Positions 13,104 to 28,159 of a stretch of 64,000 nt of DNA are shown in pieces. The DNA is from Anabas testudineus. Its lineage: Eukaryota; Chordata; Actinopteri; Anabantiformes; Anabantidae. A program made the position numbers and the translations under genes. Where the stretch lies: contig NC_046616.1 in assembly GCF_900324465.2 (NCBI RefSeq), positions 19,277,095 through 19,341,094 on the forward strand, read 5' to 3'. The notes beneath the pieces were generated by a model. That model was not told the origin of the DNA. It worked only from the letters and a program-made list of their open reading frames with translations, and made no database searches. Positions within the stretch are counted from its first letter, which is position 1. Each line of letters opens with the position of its first letter.

Positions 13104-15895
13104 ATGTTTGTGGATAAGCAGATTCTGACTCTGTTTAAAAGGAATGCCCATCACACGCTGACCTACTGGAGTGTTTTCTTCAGCTTTGGACTCTGCATTG
13201 CTTTCCTTGGACCTACTATTTTGGATTTGCAATGTCAAACAAACTCGACGCTTAGTCAAATTACTTGGGTATTCTTTGCCCAGCAGTTCTGCTTGTTGAT
13301 TGGCAGCTCTGTCGGTGGTGTTTTCAAGCGGACGTAAGTATCATAAACTCTACACTGGGATGTTATCCTCCAGAATCTGCTGAGCAGTTGTTTGGTCTGC
13401 ATAATAGACTAATAGTAATTTGAAAACAATAGTCTGGCATTATAATTCTATTTGTGTCTTTTTTCTTCTCTTAAAGGTTGTTCAGTGCCCTGTCTGCATT
13501 ATTTGTCTGTGCTCTCATCATCTCTGTAATATTTGCCATCATCCCCCTGTGCAATAATGTTCTCCTTCTGGCCATCGCCATGGCTGTTTCTGGTTTGGCA
13601 ATGGGAGTTATTGACACAATTGCCAACATCCAGCTGGTGACCATCTATCAGAAGGATTCAGCTGTTTTCTTGCAGGTGACGAGTCCTGTAGTATGAGCAC
13701 TATAGCTGTAGAAATACTGACATGGCAGCATTAACGTTCATTGAATATTGAATAGCAGGTACAAATTTATGGAAAGATATGCAGTGGGATTTTGTACACT
13801 GCATATTCAGTAGACATATATTCCCATGTTAGAAGCTATTTCTGTAGTTTTGTTTTTGATTGGTTTTTTAAACTGCACTAAGGCATCTTTCTGGCCTTTA
13901 TCTTTGTCTACATTTTGCAGGCTCTTCATTTCTTCATTGGGTTTGGAGCCCTAGTGAGCCCACTGATTGCAGATCCTTTTCTCTCAGACACGGGCTGTGG
14001 GAATCACACAGGGAACGGGACTGAGATCATGCATCATTTCAGATACATGCTGAGAAACAGTCTCATTGCAGAGCACAACATAACTCAAAGCCACTTGCCC
14101 CATGAGGGAGAGGCAGCGGAGTCCATTGTGCACTATGCTTTCTGGATTATGGCAGTTATTAATGTAAGGAGGATGATGAGGAGGTGTAAAATGAGGAGAG
14201 GGGTTATGGTTTTTATGTAGCCTAAATCTGATGTTTTCAGTTAGTAGTTGAAATGGCAAAAGTGTAAAAATCGGAATGTCATTTTTGCACTTTTAGCTTC
14301 CAGTGCCTATTGTAGTCTTGCTCCTGATGTATCGTGAGCAGCTGATCCCTTGCTGCCTCAGCGGCACTACTAGTCTTCTGAACAAAGATGAACTAGCAAT
14401 GGAGAGCCAACAGGGGGCTGGTGGCTCAGACACAGAACAGAAAGAACTTGAAGCCAGAGGTAAAGTAGTGTTAGTTTTACAGTCTCATATTTTAAATTGA
14501 ATAATGTGTGCTTTCATAGAATTTCCGTCAGTTTGGATGAGGAAAAAGTAATAAATGCTGTTTCGCGTGCTACAATCTGTCATATGTGACTTTTTGCTCT
14601 GTTACAGGTCATGGGGATATCTTTAGCTGTTGTCGGAATGATAACCTGCGCACACTGCCAGCATCCTTCTTTGCAATTCATGTCCTTGGTGGGATGGTGC
14701 TTTTTATGACGGATGGTATTGTGGTGAGTCACGGGTGCAGATAAATAAAATGATGTGCATTTCACATGCTATGTTCCACATAATTTTAAGAATGCACATA
14801 AATCTGTTTAGCATAAAACACAGAATTTACAGTAGAGCACACTAAATGGTCTGCCTTTTCTATTCAGGGTGCATATGCTGGCTTTGTGTACACCTATGGG
14901 GTTTCACCACCTATGTCATTGCCTCATAAGACAGCAGGTTACCTGGCCAGTATCTTTTGGGCAGCAATTACTGCTGGACGTTTGTTGTCCATACCTCTCT
15001 CGTACCGTTTCCAGCCTGTCAGACTGCTCATGTTCAATCTGGTAAATAAAATGAACCATTTAGACTGCCATAACATGACGGATGAGACAACACAATGAAA
15101 GCAAAAGGTGAAGTCAGCACTAACTTGTCCATGCTCGCTCTTCTTTCTTTTTTTTTTTTTAGGTCGGTGCTATTGTTACAGTCTTGATGCTCCTTATCTT
15201 CTATACCAGCAGCACCTTTTTATTTGTTGGGACATGTTTGTGTGGGCTGTTCCTTAGCAGCATCTTTCCCTGTATGCTTGCTTATACTGAAGACATCCTT
15301 GATTATCAAGGTATAATAGTGTGTATAAAGCACAATAGTAACAACACAGTAACTGCAATCACAGTAAGGAGAAGAAATAAACCACTAGTTTCTTTTTGCA
15401 GGCTGTGCAACCCCAGTCCTGGTGACAAGTGCAGGAATGGGAGAGATGGTAATGCAGGTTCTGGTTGGCTCAGTAAGTGTAATAAGAATCTTCTCTATTA
15501 TATAAACAGATAGTGTAAGAAGAAGGTTTATAATTGCAGAAACAAGCTCAGCTGATATTTAGATTTAATGTTGCTGTCTTATCCCCAGATTATTCATACT
15601 GAAGGCAGCTACAGCTTCCTGCTATGTGGAGTGACAATCGCCTGCATTGGTTTTATTCTTTTCATCGCTCTACTGCTGTTCCAACGAATGCACAGAAATT
15701 ACCTCACAGGTACAGTATTAGGCAACACTCTCTTATACTGCTGCTCATGGTTTGTTTTCACTCAACACCACCCTCTCTAACTCCCCCCGAATCCCAACAG
15801 GAACATCAAAAAAATCAGCCATTGTAGAGGAACCAGCAGCAGAGCACAATGGATCTGCCAAAACAGAACGGAATGAGGAGAAAGAGAGATGCTGA
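13104..15895 (+). CDS. mfsd4a: major facilitator superfamily domain-containing protein 4A
   Basis: A 12-helix MFS transporter of the MFSD4 group, related to sodium-dependent glucose transporters; its substrate is not firmly known. Ten exons with GT-AG junctions: 13104-13333, 13477-13675, 13921-14163, 14297-14459, 14608-14723, 14868-15041, 15163-15310, 15402-15472, 15589-15709, 15801-15895. They join to 519 codons plus stop, against about 514 in human MFSD4A. Exon 1 carries the family signature LTYWSVFFSFGLCIAFLGPT. Later exons give SAVFLQALHFFIGFGALVSP, FFAIHVLGG...FMTDG and LFLSSIFPCMLAYTED, all near-identical to the mammalian protein. The loop in exon 3 has likely N-glycosylation sites (NHT, NGT, NIT). 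The short tail from exon 10 is polar. The start ATG is placed where exon 1 similarity begins. The gene converges on chia. Confidence 0.95.
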
Positions 15896-16291
15896 GATGG
15901 GCAGCAGCTGTGTTTTGTTCTCTGTTAGAAACAAATGTGTAACTACTGTTGATGACAGTCTGTCATCAAAGACTTTGTACCAAAGGTCAAGCACACAGTA
16001 TGCTAGAGGTATCTATATTTTACCATATGATCACTGTGTTCTTCAAGTTGTGTATTATTTTGTAGTGCATCATTGTTTGTAATTGACAGTGCAAGGATTG
16101 TGATTATGCCTGCAGTTATCCGCTTAAAATATATCTGTACTGTAAAGTCTTCTGTTCTCTTTATGTTAACTGTGTCTTTTCATTTTGTTTGTTGTATGTG
16201 TTTTTGCATATGTAAATTGAAAAATACATTCTGTATATGAATATTGAAGCAATTGTACAAATCTGAACATAGTGCAGTTGTGATTGACATA

Positions 16292-16297
16292 AATAAA
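16292..16297 (+). terminator. mfsd4a poly(A) signal
   Basis: AATAAA about 397 bp after the mfsd4a stop, the first good signal downstream. The 3' UTR would be about 400 nt. It lies only about 30 bp from the opposing chia signal. Confidence 0.65.
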
Positions 16298-16323
16298 CAA
16301 CAAAGTCAAACCCTTATTTTATG

Positions 16324-16329
16324 TTTATT
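16324..16329 (-). terminator. chia poly(A) signal
   Basis: TTTATT on the plus strand, AATAAA on the minus strand, 129 bp past the chia stop codon. It gives chia a short 3' UTR. Confidence 0.6.
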
Positions 16330-16457
16330 TTCTTTCAGCCTTGGTTTTACATTATTTAACATTTCAAACCCAGAGAAATTACCTCTACGTAAGAACAAAT
16401 GTAAAACAAGGTCAACCAGCCTTTGAACAGTAGACCAGTCAATCTGTAACTTCAGCT

Positions 16458-19335
16458 TTAGGCCCAGTTGCAGCAGGAACAGGAGCTGTCAAAGACCAGA
16501 CCAGCAGCACAGTTCTCAAAATACGTTTTCCCCCCACTGCAGTTGTAGAACTGGTTCTTGTTTGTTGGGTCTGGGTACATGCCGTTGCTCTTCCCAACAC
16601 AGAACCCGCTGTTCATGCCGCTGGTGCCTGAGCCTCCACCGGAGGAGCTGCTGCCGCTGGAGCCTGAGCCTCCACCGGAGGAGCTGCTGCCGCTGGAGCC
16701 TCCGCTGGAGCTAGTGGTAGTGCTCACTCCAGGAATTGGTGGAAGGGGAGTTGCTGGAGGGGCACACGCTGAAAAACACACATTTATTCTTTAAAACAGT
16801 TATTTTACTGTAAACATGGTATGGATGTCACGTTGGTCATCAGTCATCAGTATTGGTCATGAGTATTAAAAGTCTTACGTGCTTGTTCCAGATTAAGGCC
16901 CTTTTTAAGAACGTTAATCAGTGGGTATTTTCCCTGGTTACAGAAAGTGCCCAAGTAGTCATCCATATCGATGGTCCACACCATGGCACCTCCAAAGTTA
17001 CTAGTTGTCAGCCAGTTAGCCTACAGAAAGGACAGAGTGGTTGAAAACATAACTTTACCAAAATACTTGTACAGTATTTGCTGATAACTGGCAGCAAGAC
17101 TCCACATAAAACATGGGTAGCAGGATAACTGAAGTTTTAACAGGTTATGGAAACTGGGAAATATATTTGCTATGTGGTACTTCATTGAAGCCAAACACAT
17201 TGCCCTGCCAAAATAGTTTTGTAAAAAGGTTTTCTGTGCATGTTTGTTACCTTGATCTGGAAGCTCTTGATGTTGTCATAGCCTACCCACTGGTTTCCAT
17301 CGTAAGCATATGGCACATCCTGGGCCTGGTTCCAAACCTCAGTTGCTCCATCTTTCAAAAAGCCACAGATCTGTAATTGAATAAAGCCATGATTCAGTGC
17401 CAGCATAAGGACTTTACGTAAAATTGAATCACCATCAATGTTCAAACTTATTCCTTTTTTTAATTTCATAGCAACAAGAAAATGTACCTCAAAGTAAGCA
17501 AGTTCTCCAGCCTCTTGTGTGTACTTTCCTGGTGTTCCGGCACCAGAAATTGGTGCTCCAAGGCCATGGTTAGCAGGGTTGCTAAGAGTAAAGGTGTTTC
17601 CATATGTGGGGAAACCAACAATCAGCTTCTCAGCTGGTGCTCCCTGACTCTTCCAGTAGTTCATAGCATAGTCCTGGTACATAGCAATTAGAAATGAAAT
17701 AAACATGGCTCTGGGGCTTAATAACTTTTTAATCTTTACTGTAGTTGCAGATAAAATAAAAAGATTTCAGATGTGAATGGTTAAGTACTCACCACATTGA
17801 AGTAGATGAAGCTACCCTGGTCATCAGGGCCTCTAAACAGGGGGCTACATTCACCAGTCATGGGGTCCCAAGAGCCATGGAAGTCATATGTCATGACATT
17901 GATCATATCTAGAGCCCTGGAATTAGAAAACAAGAAAGGGGAGAAGTTCTGGTGTCAAGTTTAACAAGCTTTAGATCCATCATTGTAAAGAGTGAGTTGT
18001 TCTATTCAAATGTGGTCAATTTTTGATTTGAATAATACTGCACCCATCACCAGCATTGTTTCAGATGCTTACTGGCCAAGCTTAGGAATCTGATAAGCAG
18101 TCTCAATGGTGCCCTTTCCGGCCGACACAGCAGCAGATATTAGAAGACGAGCCTTGTTGCTCTGCTGGGCCTCACTCTCAAAGGCAGCTCTCAGTTCCTA
18201 TTGAATATCAATAGATAATAAATAATAAAATATTTAGTGTTAACTGAACTCCAGAAATCATAAGCCATGATTTCTAACATAATCAGGTCATAGTGGTGTC
18301 ACGGTGTCTCTTTTTCACATAAGGATTTACTGAGGCAGAACTTATTTAGACATTACTGAAAACAGGAAACTGAAGAGACAGATCAAACCTCCAGAAAAAC
18401 AGAGTAGTTTTCTTTATCCTCAGGAGGGCCTCCTCTGTTGGCTGGGTACTCCCAGTCAATATCCAGCCCGTCAAACTCATACTTCCTCAGGAACGAAATG
18501 ACTGAATTGATGAAGGTCTGGCGGTTGGCAGAGCTTGACACCATTTGTGAGAAACTAATGGAAATGGAAATGTGTTAAATGAGAATATCTCCACTGTTTA
18601 AAGGGCCACATGCGGAAAGCTGTAGATTATCTCACCCTGTAGAGCCGAAGTTCCATCCTCCAACAGACAGAAGAGTTTTCAAGTTGCCATTCCTGCCAAT
18701 AAATCAGACACTTAACAACTAAAGACATACCTATTTTCCTAACTGTGCTACATGGACCATTACTTTAACAACAGACACAATTTATGTTGATGACTCACTG
18801 GTTCTTCAGGCCATTGAACTGACTGTAAAGCTCCACATCATTCCATTCATAGGTGGCCAGTTGGTTGTTCTTAATGGTGGCAAAGGCATACAGAAGATGG
18901 GTACACAGGCATGGGTCAATGTCATTAGGCATATAAATGGTTGGAGGTGGTCTGTACTGTGCCCAGTTTGTGAAGTAGCATGACAGTATGAAGGATGAGC
19001 CTGTGGTACATAAGAAAGAGATCATTTATGTTTATGATGCAGTCAACATTTTTGATTAAAACAAAATGAACTATTATATTCGTAAACAGCTTACCAAGCT
19101 GCGCATGCAGCAGCAGGGCCAATGCTATGAAGTTAAAAAAGCACATGGTTATCTTTGAGCAAACTGTAATTGGGAAAAAGTTTGAAAATGCACTCTTGAC
19201 AGAACAGAATCAATGTGATGCATACACAAATCTTACATATACCAATTACAAGCAGAATTGACTGCACACAACAGAGAAAATAGTTTAGACACGGAGCAGC
19301 TCTGACTTACCTGTCACAAACAGTACTTTGCCCAT
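16458..19335 (-). CDS. chia: acidic chitinase (GH18 + CBM14)
   Basis: Secreted chitinase of the AMCase type, hydrolysing chitin from food or pathogens. Eleven exons, minus strand, 5' to 3': 19335-19311, 19124-19095, 19000-18799, 18692-18636, 18554-18389, 18197-18073, 17916-17793, 17673-17488, 17370-17251, 17020-16879, 16768-16458. They join in frame to 495 residues (human 476). Residues 1-21 form a signal peptide split by intron 1, as in human CHIA. The catalytic motif [10 protein letters not shown] has Asp136, Asp138 and Glu140, the same numbers as human AMCase, so activity is expected. Also visible are [11 protein letters not shown], the [11 protein letters not shown] strand and GFPTYG. The last exon has a Gly/Ser linker containing two near-identical 12-residue units ([12 protein letters not shown]), then a six-cysteine CBM14 chitin-binding domain ending CSCCNWA. 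The long linker is the main lineage difference. Confidence 0.95.
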
Positions 19336-19370
19336 GACTACCTTGTACAAGGAGGTTACCTAACAGGCGC

Positions 19371-19376
19371 TTTTAT
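19371..19376 (-). promoter_or_regulatory. chia TATA-like box
   Basis: On the minus strand the sequence reads GTGCATAAAAGCG, about 36 bp upstream of the chia start codon. This spacing would give a very short 5' UTR. It is TATA-like (CATAAAAG), not a perfect TATAAA. Confidence 0.45.
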
Positions 19377-19379
19377 GCA

Positions 19380-21005
19380 CGTCCAATTTGCTCAAACTTA
19401 ACAGAAAATAGGACATCTGCCAACAAATGTGTTTGTTTGCAAAAGATTGTTCTAGGAACGATTATCAAATGTGCTCCCCGGAATCGTGTGTGATTACTTA
19501 TCACACTTTCAAGCATATTCTCCACAGGCGCACTTTCTCCTTGTGTGAAGGACTCGTTTATCCAAAGCAATTACAAATCAAAGCTCTCCAGCAAATAGGT
19601 CTATGACATGTTTAAAAATGAACACTATAAATCCATAAGAACACATTTAAAAACTCATATGACTTAAAAAAAAATGTGTGTAAAGTGCATAAAATCTCTG
19701 TATATGCCTCTCATATCATTTAGTGAATATACTGTTGCTATAGCAGTGACATAAAACTTTTGTTGACTCGCAAAATTGCCTTTCAAACACTATTTAGACT
19801 GCAGCTATGTGATGGTAAATATGTTTGACAATTGTGTCAGGTCATGTGGATTGATTTACATTTAAATAAAAAGCAAAGTCAGGATACATTGAGAACTTAT
19901 CTAATCATTTCACTTTTATTATAACACAACCTTTCTTATCATTAACACTTTATGTAATATTTAAAGAAAGATATGCTGGTGTCAGTGGAAAACACGTTGG
20001 CTGAGCCAAATTTTGAAAAAAGCAGAAGTAATGTCACTCGCGTTTCCAAAACAGCTCTATCAGCATTTCATTGTGTGTCTCAATCATTAAACAAAATAAA
20101 ATAAAACAAACACTGTCAAGGGGACCGTCAGTGGGATGTTACATTTGCTCACTGGTTCACTTAAGTGTGAAAGTTTTTCTTAAGGTCATTTCATCATCTC
20201 AGGACAGTTCATTCAAATATCTATTTGAGAATTCTTTCCCCTGAGGTACAAATTAAATGCTAATCTGATTCTGTCGCAGATTATACATGAACTTTCATTA
20301 GACATGTGTTGAGTTTAAAGAAAAAGAACACCATCACTGTGACTTCGTTCAGCGCTGCCTTAAATATTCACAAAACTAAAATTTTTCATTAGTTTAATAT
20401 GAGGGGGTAGAACTTTCTCTGTACATTTACTTACAGCAAGAAACAGATACATAGTACAACTATTTTATGCATATTTTTTAAGAATCCATGAGTTTTCAGA
20501 AATAGAGTGTAGACCTCTGCACTCCTTACTTTTTCACCACCACTGTATGCGTCATCAGCACAGTTCTGTTTTTACACTTGTGTGGGATGAGCTTCTCTCA
20601 TGGTAGTCAGGCCACATCAGCATTGTTTTCAAGCTTCCTTCCAAACTTTTGTCCATTTGTTTTAGTTGATTTTAATTTTATGTAGAATTATTAGAAAGTC
20701 ATTTTGATTGTTCTGGAAATCTCTGGATTGGAGGAACACAGTAGTTTTTCCTAAAGATATTTGGTGTTTGGATGATGGGGGTGGACCGCATTAACTCACC
20801 AGTTCAAAATCTGCCATAGGTGCTGTGGTAATTGGTAACTGTGAAGGTCATCCTCGAAGAGATCACTGCCATCAGCATAGAAATGTTTCCTTATAGCATG
20901 TAGGCGATCACTGGGAACAGCAGAAGTTTTAGGCAGTGATAATTTGGTTTATTTTTGTTCAAACATTTGAACTAAAATCAAATCAAAATTCTCTCTTACA
21001 GATAT
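19380..21005. other. intergenic region, chia to CD300-like gene
   Basis: AT-rich sequence with no supported exon on either strand. No repeat family was recognised before 21,006. Confidence 0.5.
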
Positions 21006-21215
21006 ACCATCCATCCATTAACTGCTTATCATTGTACTTTGTAGGGCGGCTGGTGCCAGCACCAGCTGGCATTTGGCGAGAGGTGGAGATCTGTACCAAT
21101 TGCCAGTCAATAACAGACGTCAAACTATAGAGACAGAGAGGCATTCACATTCACACTAACACCTGTGGGCAGTTTATAATCTCCATTGACCCTCATTTGC
21201 ATGACTTTGGAGGGA
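21006..21215 (-). repeat. SINE/LINE-tail type fish repeat, reverse
   Basis: Starts with the inverted tetranucleotide tail (ATCCATCCATT), then a diverged copy of the repeat core seen at 8,475-8,790 in opposite orientation: 'cagctggcat', 'ggcgagaggtgg', 'caccaattgccagtc'-like and 'cattcacattcacac' parts. It ends near 'catgactttggagg'. Confidence 0.6.
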
Positions 21216-21508
21216 AAACCTGCAAATTGCACACAAGAATGTCTTTGTTTCTACATTTGCTTTGGACAGTTTGGTCTTTGGTGCCACCTGCTGTTTAAGT
21301 AGATGTCTGGATCAGCAATTCTCACTTGTCAAAAGTTGAGAGATTGGACAAAGTGGGATGTCAAAATAATGTTTCCCATACGACAACAAGCATATGCTGT
21401 AAATGTTACCAATAAACTGATTTCACAACACACGAGACAAAAGAGGAAGTGTCTAAATGCGATGTACTTCTGCTTCATCTTGTTCTATCCATCCCCATCG
21501 TGAGGAAC

Positions 21509-22733
21509 ATGTGGATATTTATTGGCTTCATTAAAGGTAATTTTTTACTAGATATGTAGCTCTGCAGACTAGTAAATAATGTTTAATTAACTAACATAAT
21601 GTAAAATACTGTATGTTTGGATTTTGCAGTTCCACTTCTCTGTCTCTTCTGCTTGATGAAGGATACAGTAGACTCAGTTCAGTTGTCGGCTCCAGAAGTG
21701 GTAACTGCATCCTCTGGAGGATCAGTGACAGTATCTTGTCAATATGACCTTACGTTCAGAGAAAACACAAAGTACTGGTGCAAAGGAGCAGTGTATGACT
21801 TCTGTGTCATAGTGGTGACAACATCCAAGAATCCAATTAGGGACAGAAGCTCCATTGCTGATGATAAGGAGGAGGGAGTCTTCAGTGTTACTGTAGAGTC
21901 ATTCGGAAAGAGCGATGAGGGTATGTACTGGTGTGTCATCTCCACACCTGGAAGGAACATCCACAAGGCTGTCAGGCTCCTTGTCTCCCACACAGGTATG
22001 CCCCAGCTGACTCAGCTCAAGTCTAACACAACTGCCGATATTGCTGCTTCTTCATATTACTGCTTCAACACCAGAGAAACAAAGCTCATATACCTGACAT
22101 AACTTTTCACATGGCATTAATTTCAGTCGTGTTAAAATTTTATTGGCTAGTTTCCCACATCTGTGTATAGCTAAAGCGAATGCTGTCTGGTACAGTCCTA
22201 TGATAACTTCTATCTTCGAAAAGGTGAAAATGTTCACTTTTTTGAGAGTTCTTGAACCAGCATTTTGCAGCCACAGTGTCCTTGAATGTTGTTTATAGGT
22301 GTTATTTGTGTTATTCAAGATGTCAGTCCTTGATTTTTTTTATTTCAAAATTGTTTTCTCATAGTTACATTTACAACGCCAACCAGCTTGTCAGTGGAAA
22401 ATGATGATACAAGGTGAGTGGAGTCTACAGTGATAATCTACCATTCCATATTGTTGTTGTTGAGCAACATATTAATTAAAAATTAACAGTTGATATAATT
22501 GAATAAATGATCATATAAACAATTATGTGCCACTTTGAACTAACTGACTCTGATCCCAGCTAATGGCTTTGTTTGTTTCAACTAGTTGGTGGGCGACTCT
22601 GCGATGGATTCTGTTTATTTTAATGTTGTGTTGTCTGGTATCAACACATATCACTGTGTGGAGGATAAAAGCCGCAAAGAAAATATCACAGCAACAACAA
22701 TTTCAAAATCAAACCTCAAACGTCTATCAATAA
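21509..22733 (+). CDS. CD300/CMRF35-like immunoglobulin receptor
   Basis: Single-pass membrane protein of the CD300 / pIgR-like group, expected on leukocytes. Four exons: 21509-21536, 21630-21995, 22365-22413, 22586-22733; all junctions are GT-AG and the total is 196 residues. Exon 1 plus the start of exon 2 encode a signal peptide. Exon 2 is one V-type Ig domain with the CD300 hallmark of two disulfides: Cys in VSCQYD, Cys in KYWCKG, Cys in YDFCVI and Cys in GMYWCVI. Exon 3 is a short Thr/Ser-rich stalk. Exon 4 has a membrane segment (WILFILMLCCLVSTHI) and a tail of about 27 residues. The tail contains one Tyr (SNVYQ) that does not fit an ITIM, and the membrane segment has no internal charged residue for an adaptor, so the signalling mode is unclear. 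A downstream ATG inside exon 2's upstream intron (21,617) would give a shorter, poorer signal peptide. Confidence 0.85.
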
Positions 22734-22734
22734 A
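22729..22734 (+). terminator. poly(A) signal overlapping a stop codon
   Basis: AATAAA overlaps the TAA stop of the CD300-like gene. If used, the 3' UTR is only 15-25 nt. Further AATAAA signals lie at 23,051 and about 23,063 and may be the ones used. Confidence 0.4.
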
Positions 22735-22739
22735 AGTCA

Positions 22740-23612
22740 AATTTTAAATTTCTTTTTTTTATATGTGTACAAAAGCATTCAACCCAGGGACATTCGATAA
22801 GGGTTTGATTTTGTCTTAGTATTTTATTTCAGTGCCATGGCCTAAAATAACTTCAGGCCCACCTTTGTATATCCAATCAGCTCAAAATTAGGACCACAGC
22901 AGAACTGGGGTCTTTGGCTTTTATTTACAACTTATTTACAGATCTTTTATGGATGGTCATGCGGTTGCTGTGATGCATTGCTTAAAAAAATACAAAACAT
23001 TGACAAATGGTGACATTGAATGTTGGTGATAAACTTCTCCATTTGTGTTAAATAAAAGGAAGGAATAAAGATGTGGTTTCCCAACTTCAGTCACGCTTAC
23101 TTCCCTATGAGATACCTACATAGGGTGTTTCTATCTGAGGGGATTTATGCAAACTCGTGACTTTCATCAAAAATAATTGATGCTCACATTCCACAGAAAA
23201 TGTTACGTAATATCTTATCTAAGGGAGGTGGAATGATTTGTGATACTTTTCTAGTAGCTTTCTCTACCCAGTTGATTGTAGCTGCAACACTGTCACTTGT
23301 CATATTAGGCAAATAGTGGTGGTAACACTAAAAAGGGCTCCATTGACTCACAATAAACCAAACATTGCAGCACATAATATAACATGATCCTAATTTATTG
23401 CATGTATATTTATTGTAATATTTGTAACTGTGTTTTTCGGTGACAAAACAAATTATTTTAAAAAAAAGGCCTCTAGCAAATTAAAAACACTGGCTCTAGC
23501 TATCTTTTCTTTGTATTATTTATTATCTCATCTTTTCATTATGATACTGTGCACACTACTACCTGTGACTGCAGCACATAAAGGCCAGAGCTCAGATCCA
23601 GGTATGAGGAGG
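22740..23612. other. intergenic region before cdc42
   Basis: AT-rich sequence with no supported exon. Bases up to about 23,070 may be 3' UTR of the CD300-like gene if the distal AATAAA sites are used. Confidence 0.5.
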
Positions 23613-23620
23613 TGACGTCA
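23613..23620 (+). promoter_or_regulatory. consensus CRE (TGACGTCA)
   Basis: A perfect palindromic cyclic-AMP response element, about 400 bp upstream of the inferred noncoding first exon of cdc42. It is a motif match only; binding by CREB/ATF is inference. Confidence 0.5.
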
Positions 23621-23899
23621 CCTCTTCTGCTGCGTGAACATTTGTCAAGACAGCTAACATGGCAAGAGGGATGGGACGCCTGGGGCTTTTTCAAAGTAAA
23701 AGCATCAGACGGAACAGACACGTGAAGATTTTGGAGTTAAAAACTACATACTGGCAAGAAAACATCCCCCAATCAACAAATACTGATTTAATCTCAACTT
23801 CTTTAAGTGTTTGTTGGGAGGTATATATTGCAATATGTGCATCCTGTTTCTCATTGGCTGCTAAACGTTTTTACTTTGAAGGTGCTGTCCGGTGTTATT

Positions 23900-24022
23900 T
23901 GGTTTAGCTTGACAGGAAGTCTGGACTGACGAGTGTACCAAGCTGCTGCTAGGTGGTGCCAACGCCCGGCGAAACAGACAGCTAACGCTAAAGTTAGCTA
24001 GCAAAGAGACGAAAAGACGCTG
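23900..24022 (+). other. cdc42: cdc42 noncoding first exon (approximate start)
   Basis: The sequence ending CGCTG|GTACGT at 24,022 is a good donor. It sits about 545 bp before the acceptor at 24,566 that opens the coding exon with its ATG. Vertebrate CDC42 has a noncoding first exon in this position. The 5' end is a guess. Confidence 0.5.
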
Positions 24023-24547
24023 GTACGTAACTCAAACATATTCTGACGTCCTTGTTTTTTAGTTAGTTGACAAATACACGTTCTCATAGTTGCCTCATGT
24101 TTTGTTTTGTCAGCCGGAGATCGGGTACAACGTTAGTTTGAAAGCTAACGTGGGCCGGCCAGTGGCTTAAACTAGCTGACTAGCTAGTATTGTCTAGCAT
24201 AGCGTTAACTTAACTTGTTGTTAAAATTCTCCTTATTTTGAAGTACACGGTGTTTTATTATGTGAAGGTCCGATTACCCTATTTACAAATACTACAGTTA
24301 GAAAGGTAAATACAATCCACAAAGCGCTGGCATGTGATAAACATTGTCATTGGCTAGCTAACGTTAGGCAGACAGTTTTGGTGGTGGGGTGTGACACTAA
24401 CATCAATGTTGGGGAGTAATGTTAGAAAACACAGCTTTTCTTTAGCCATAAACATAGTTGTCACTAGCACTTGATAAGACTAAACCATTAAATAACAAAA
24501 ATTGCGACAGGGCCAATGTTTGTGATTTAAAAATGTTAGTGAGTTAA

Positions 24548-28159
<3,612 letters not shown>

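Noticed and set aside
19129-19146. Alternative chia start [18 protein letters not shown]
   Set aside because: The short exon 19335-19311 joined to the acceptor at 19,125 gives a 21-residue signal peptide aligning with human CHIA, with the same intron position. The other start would be in the intron.
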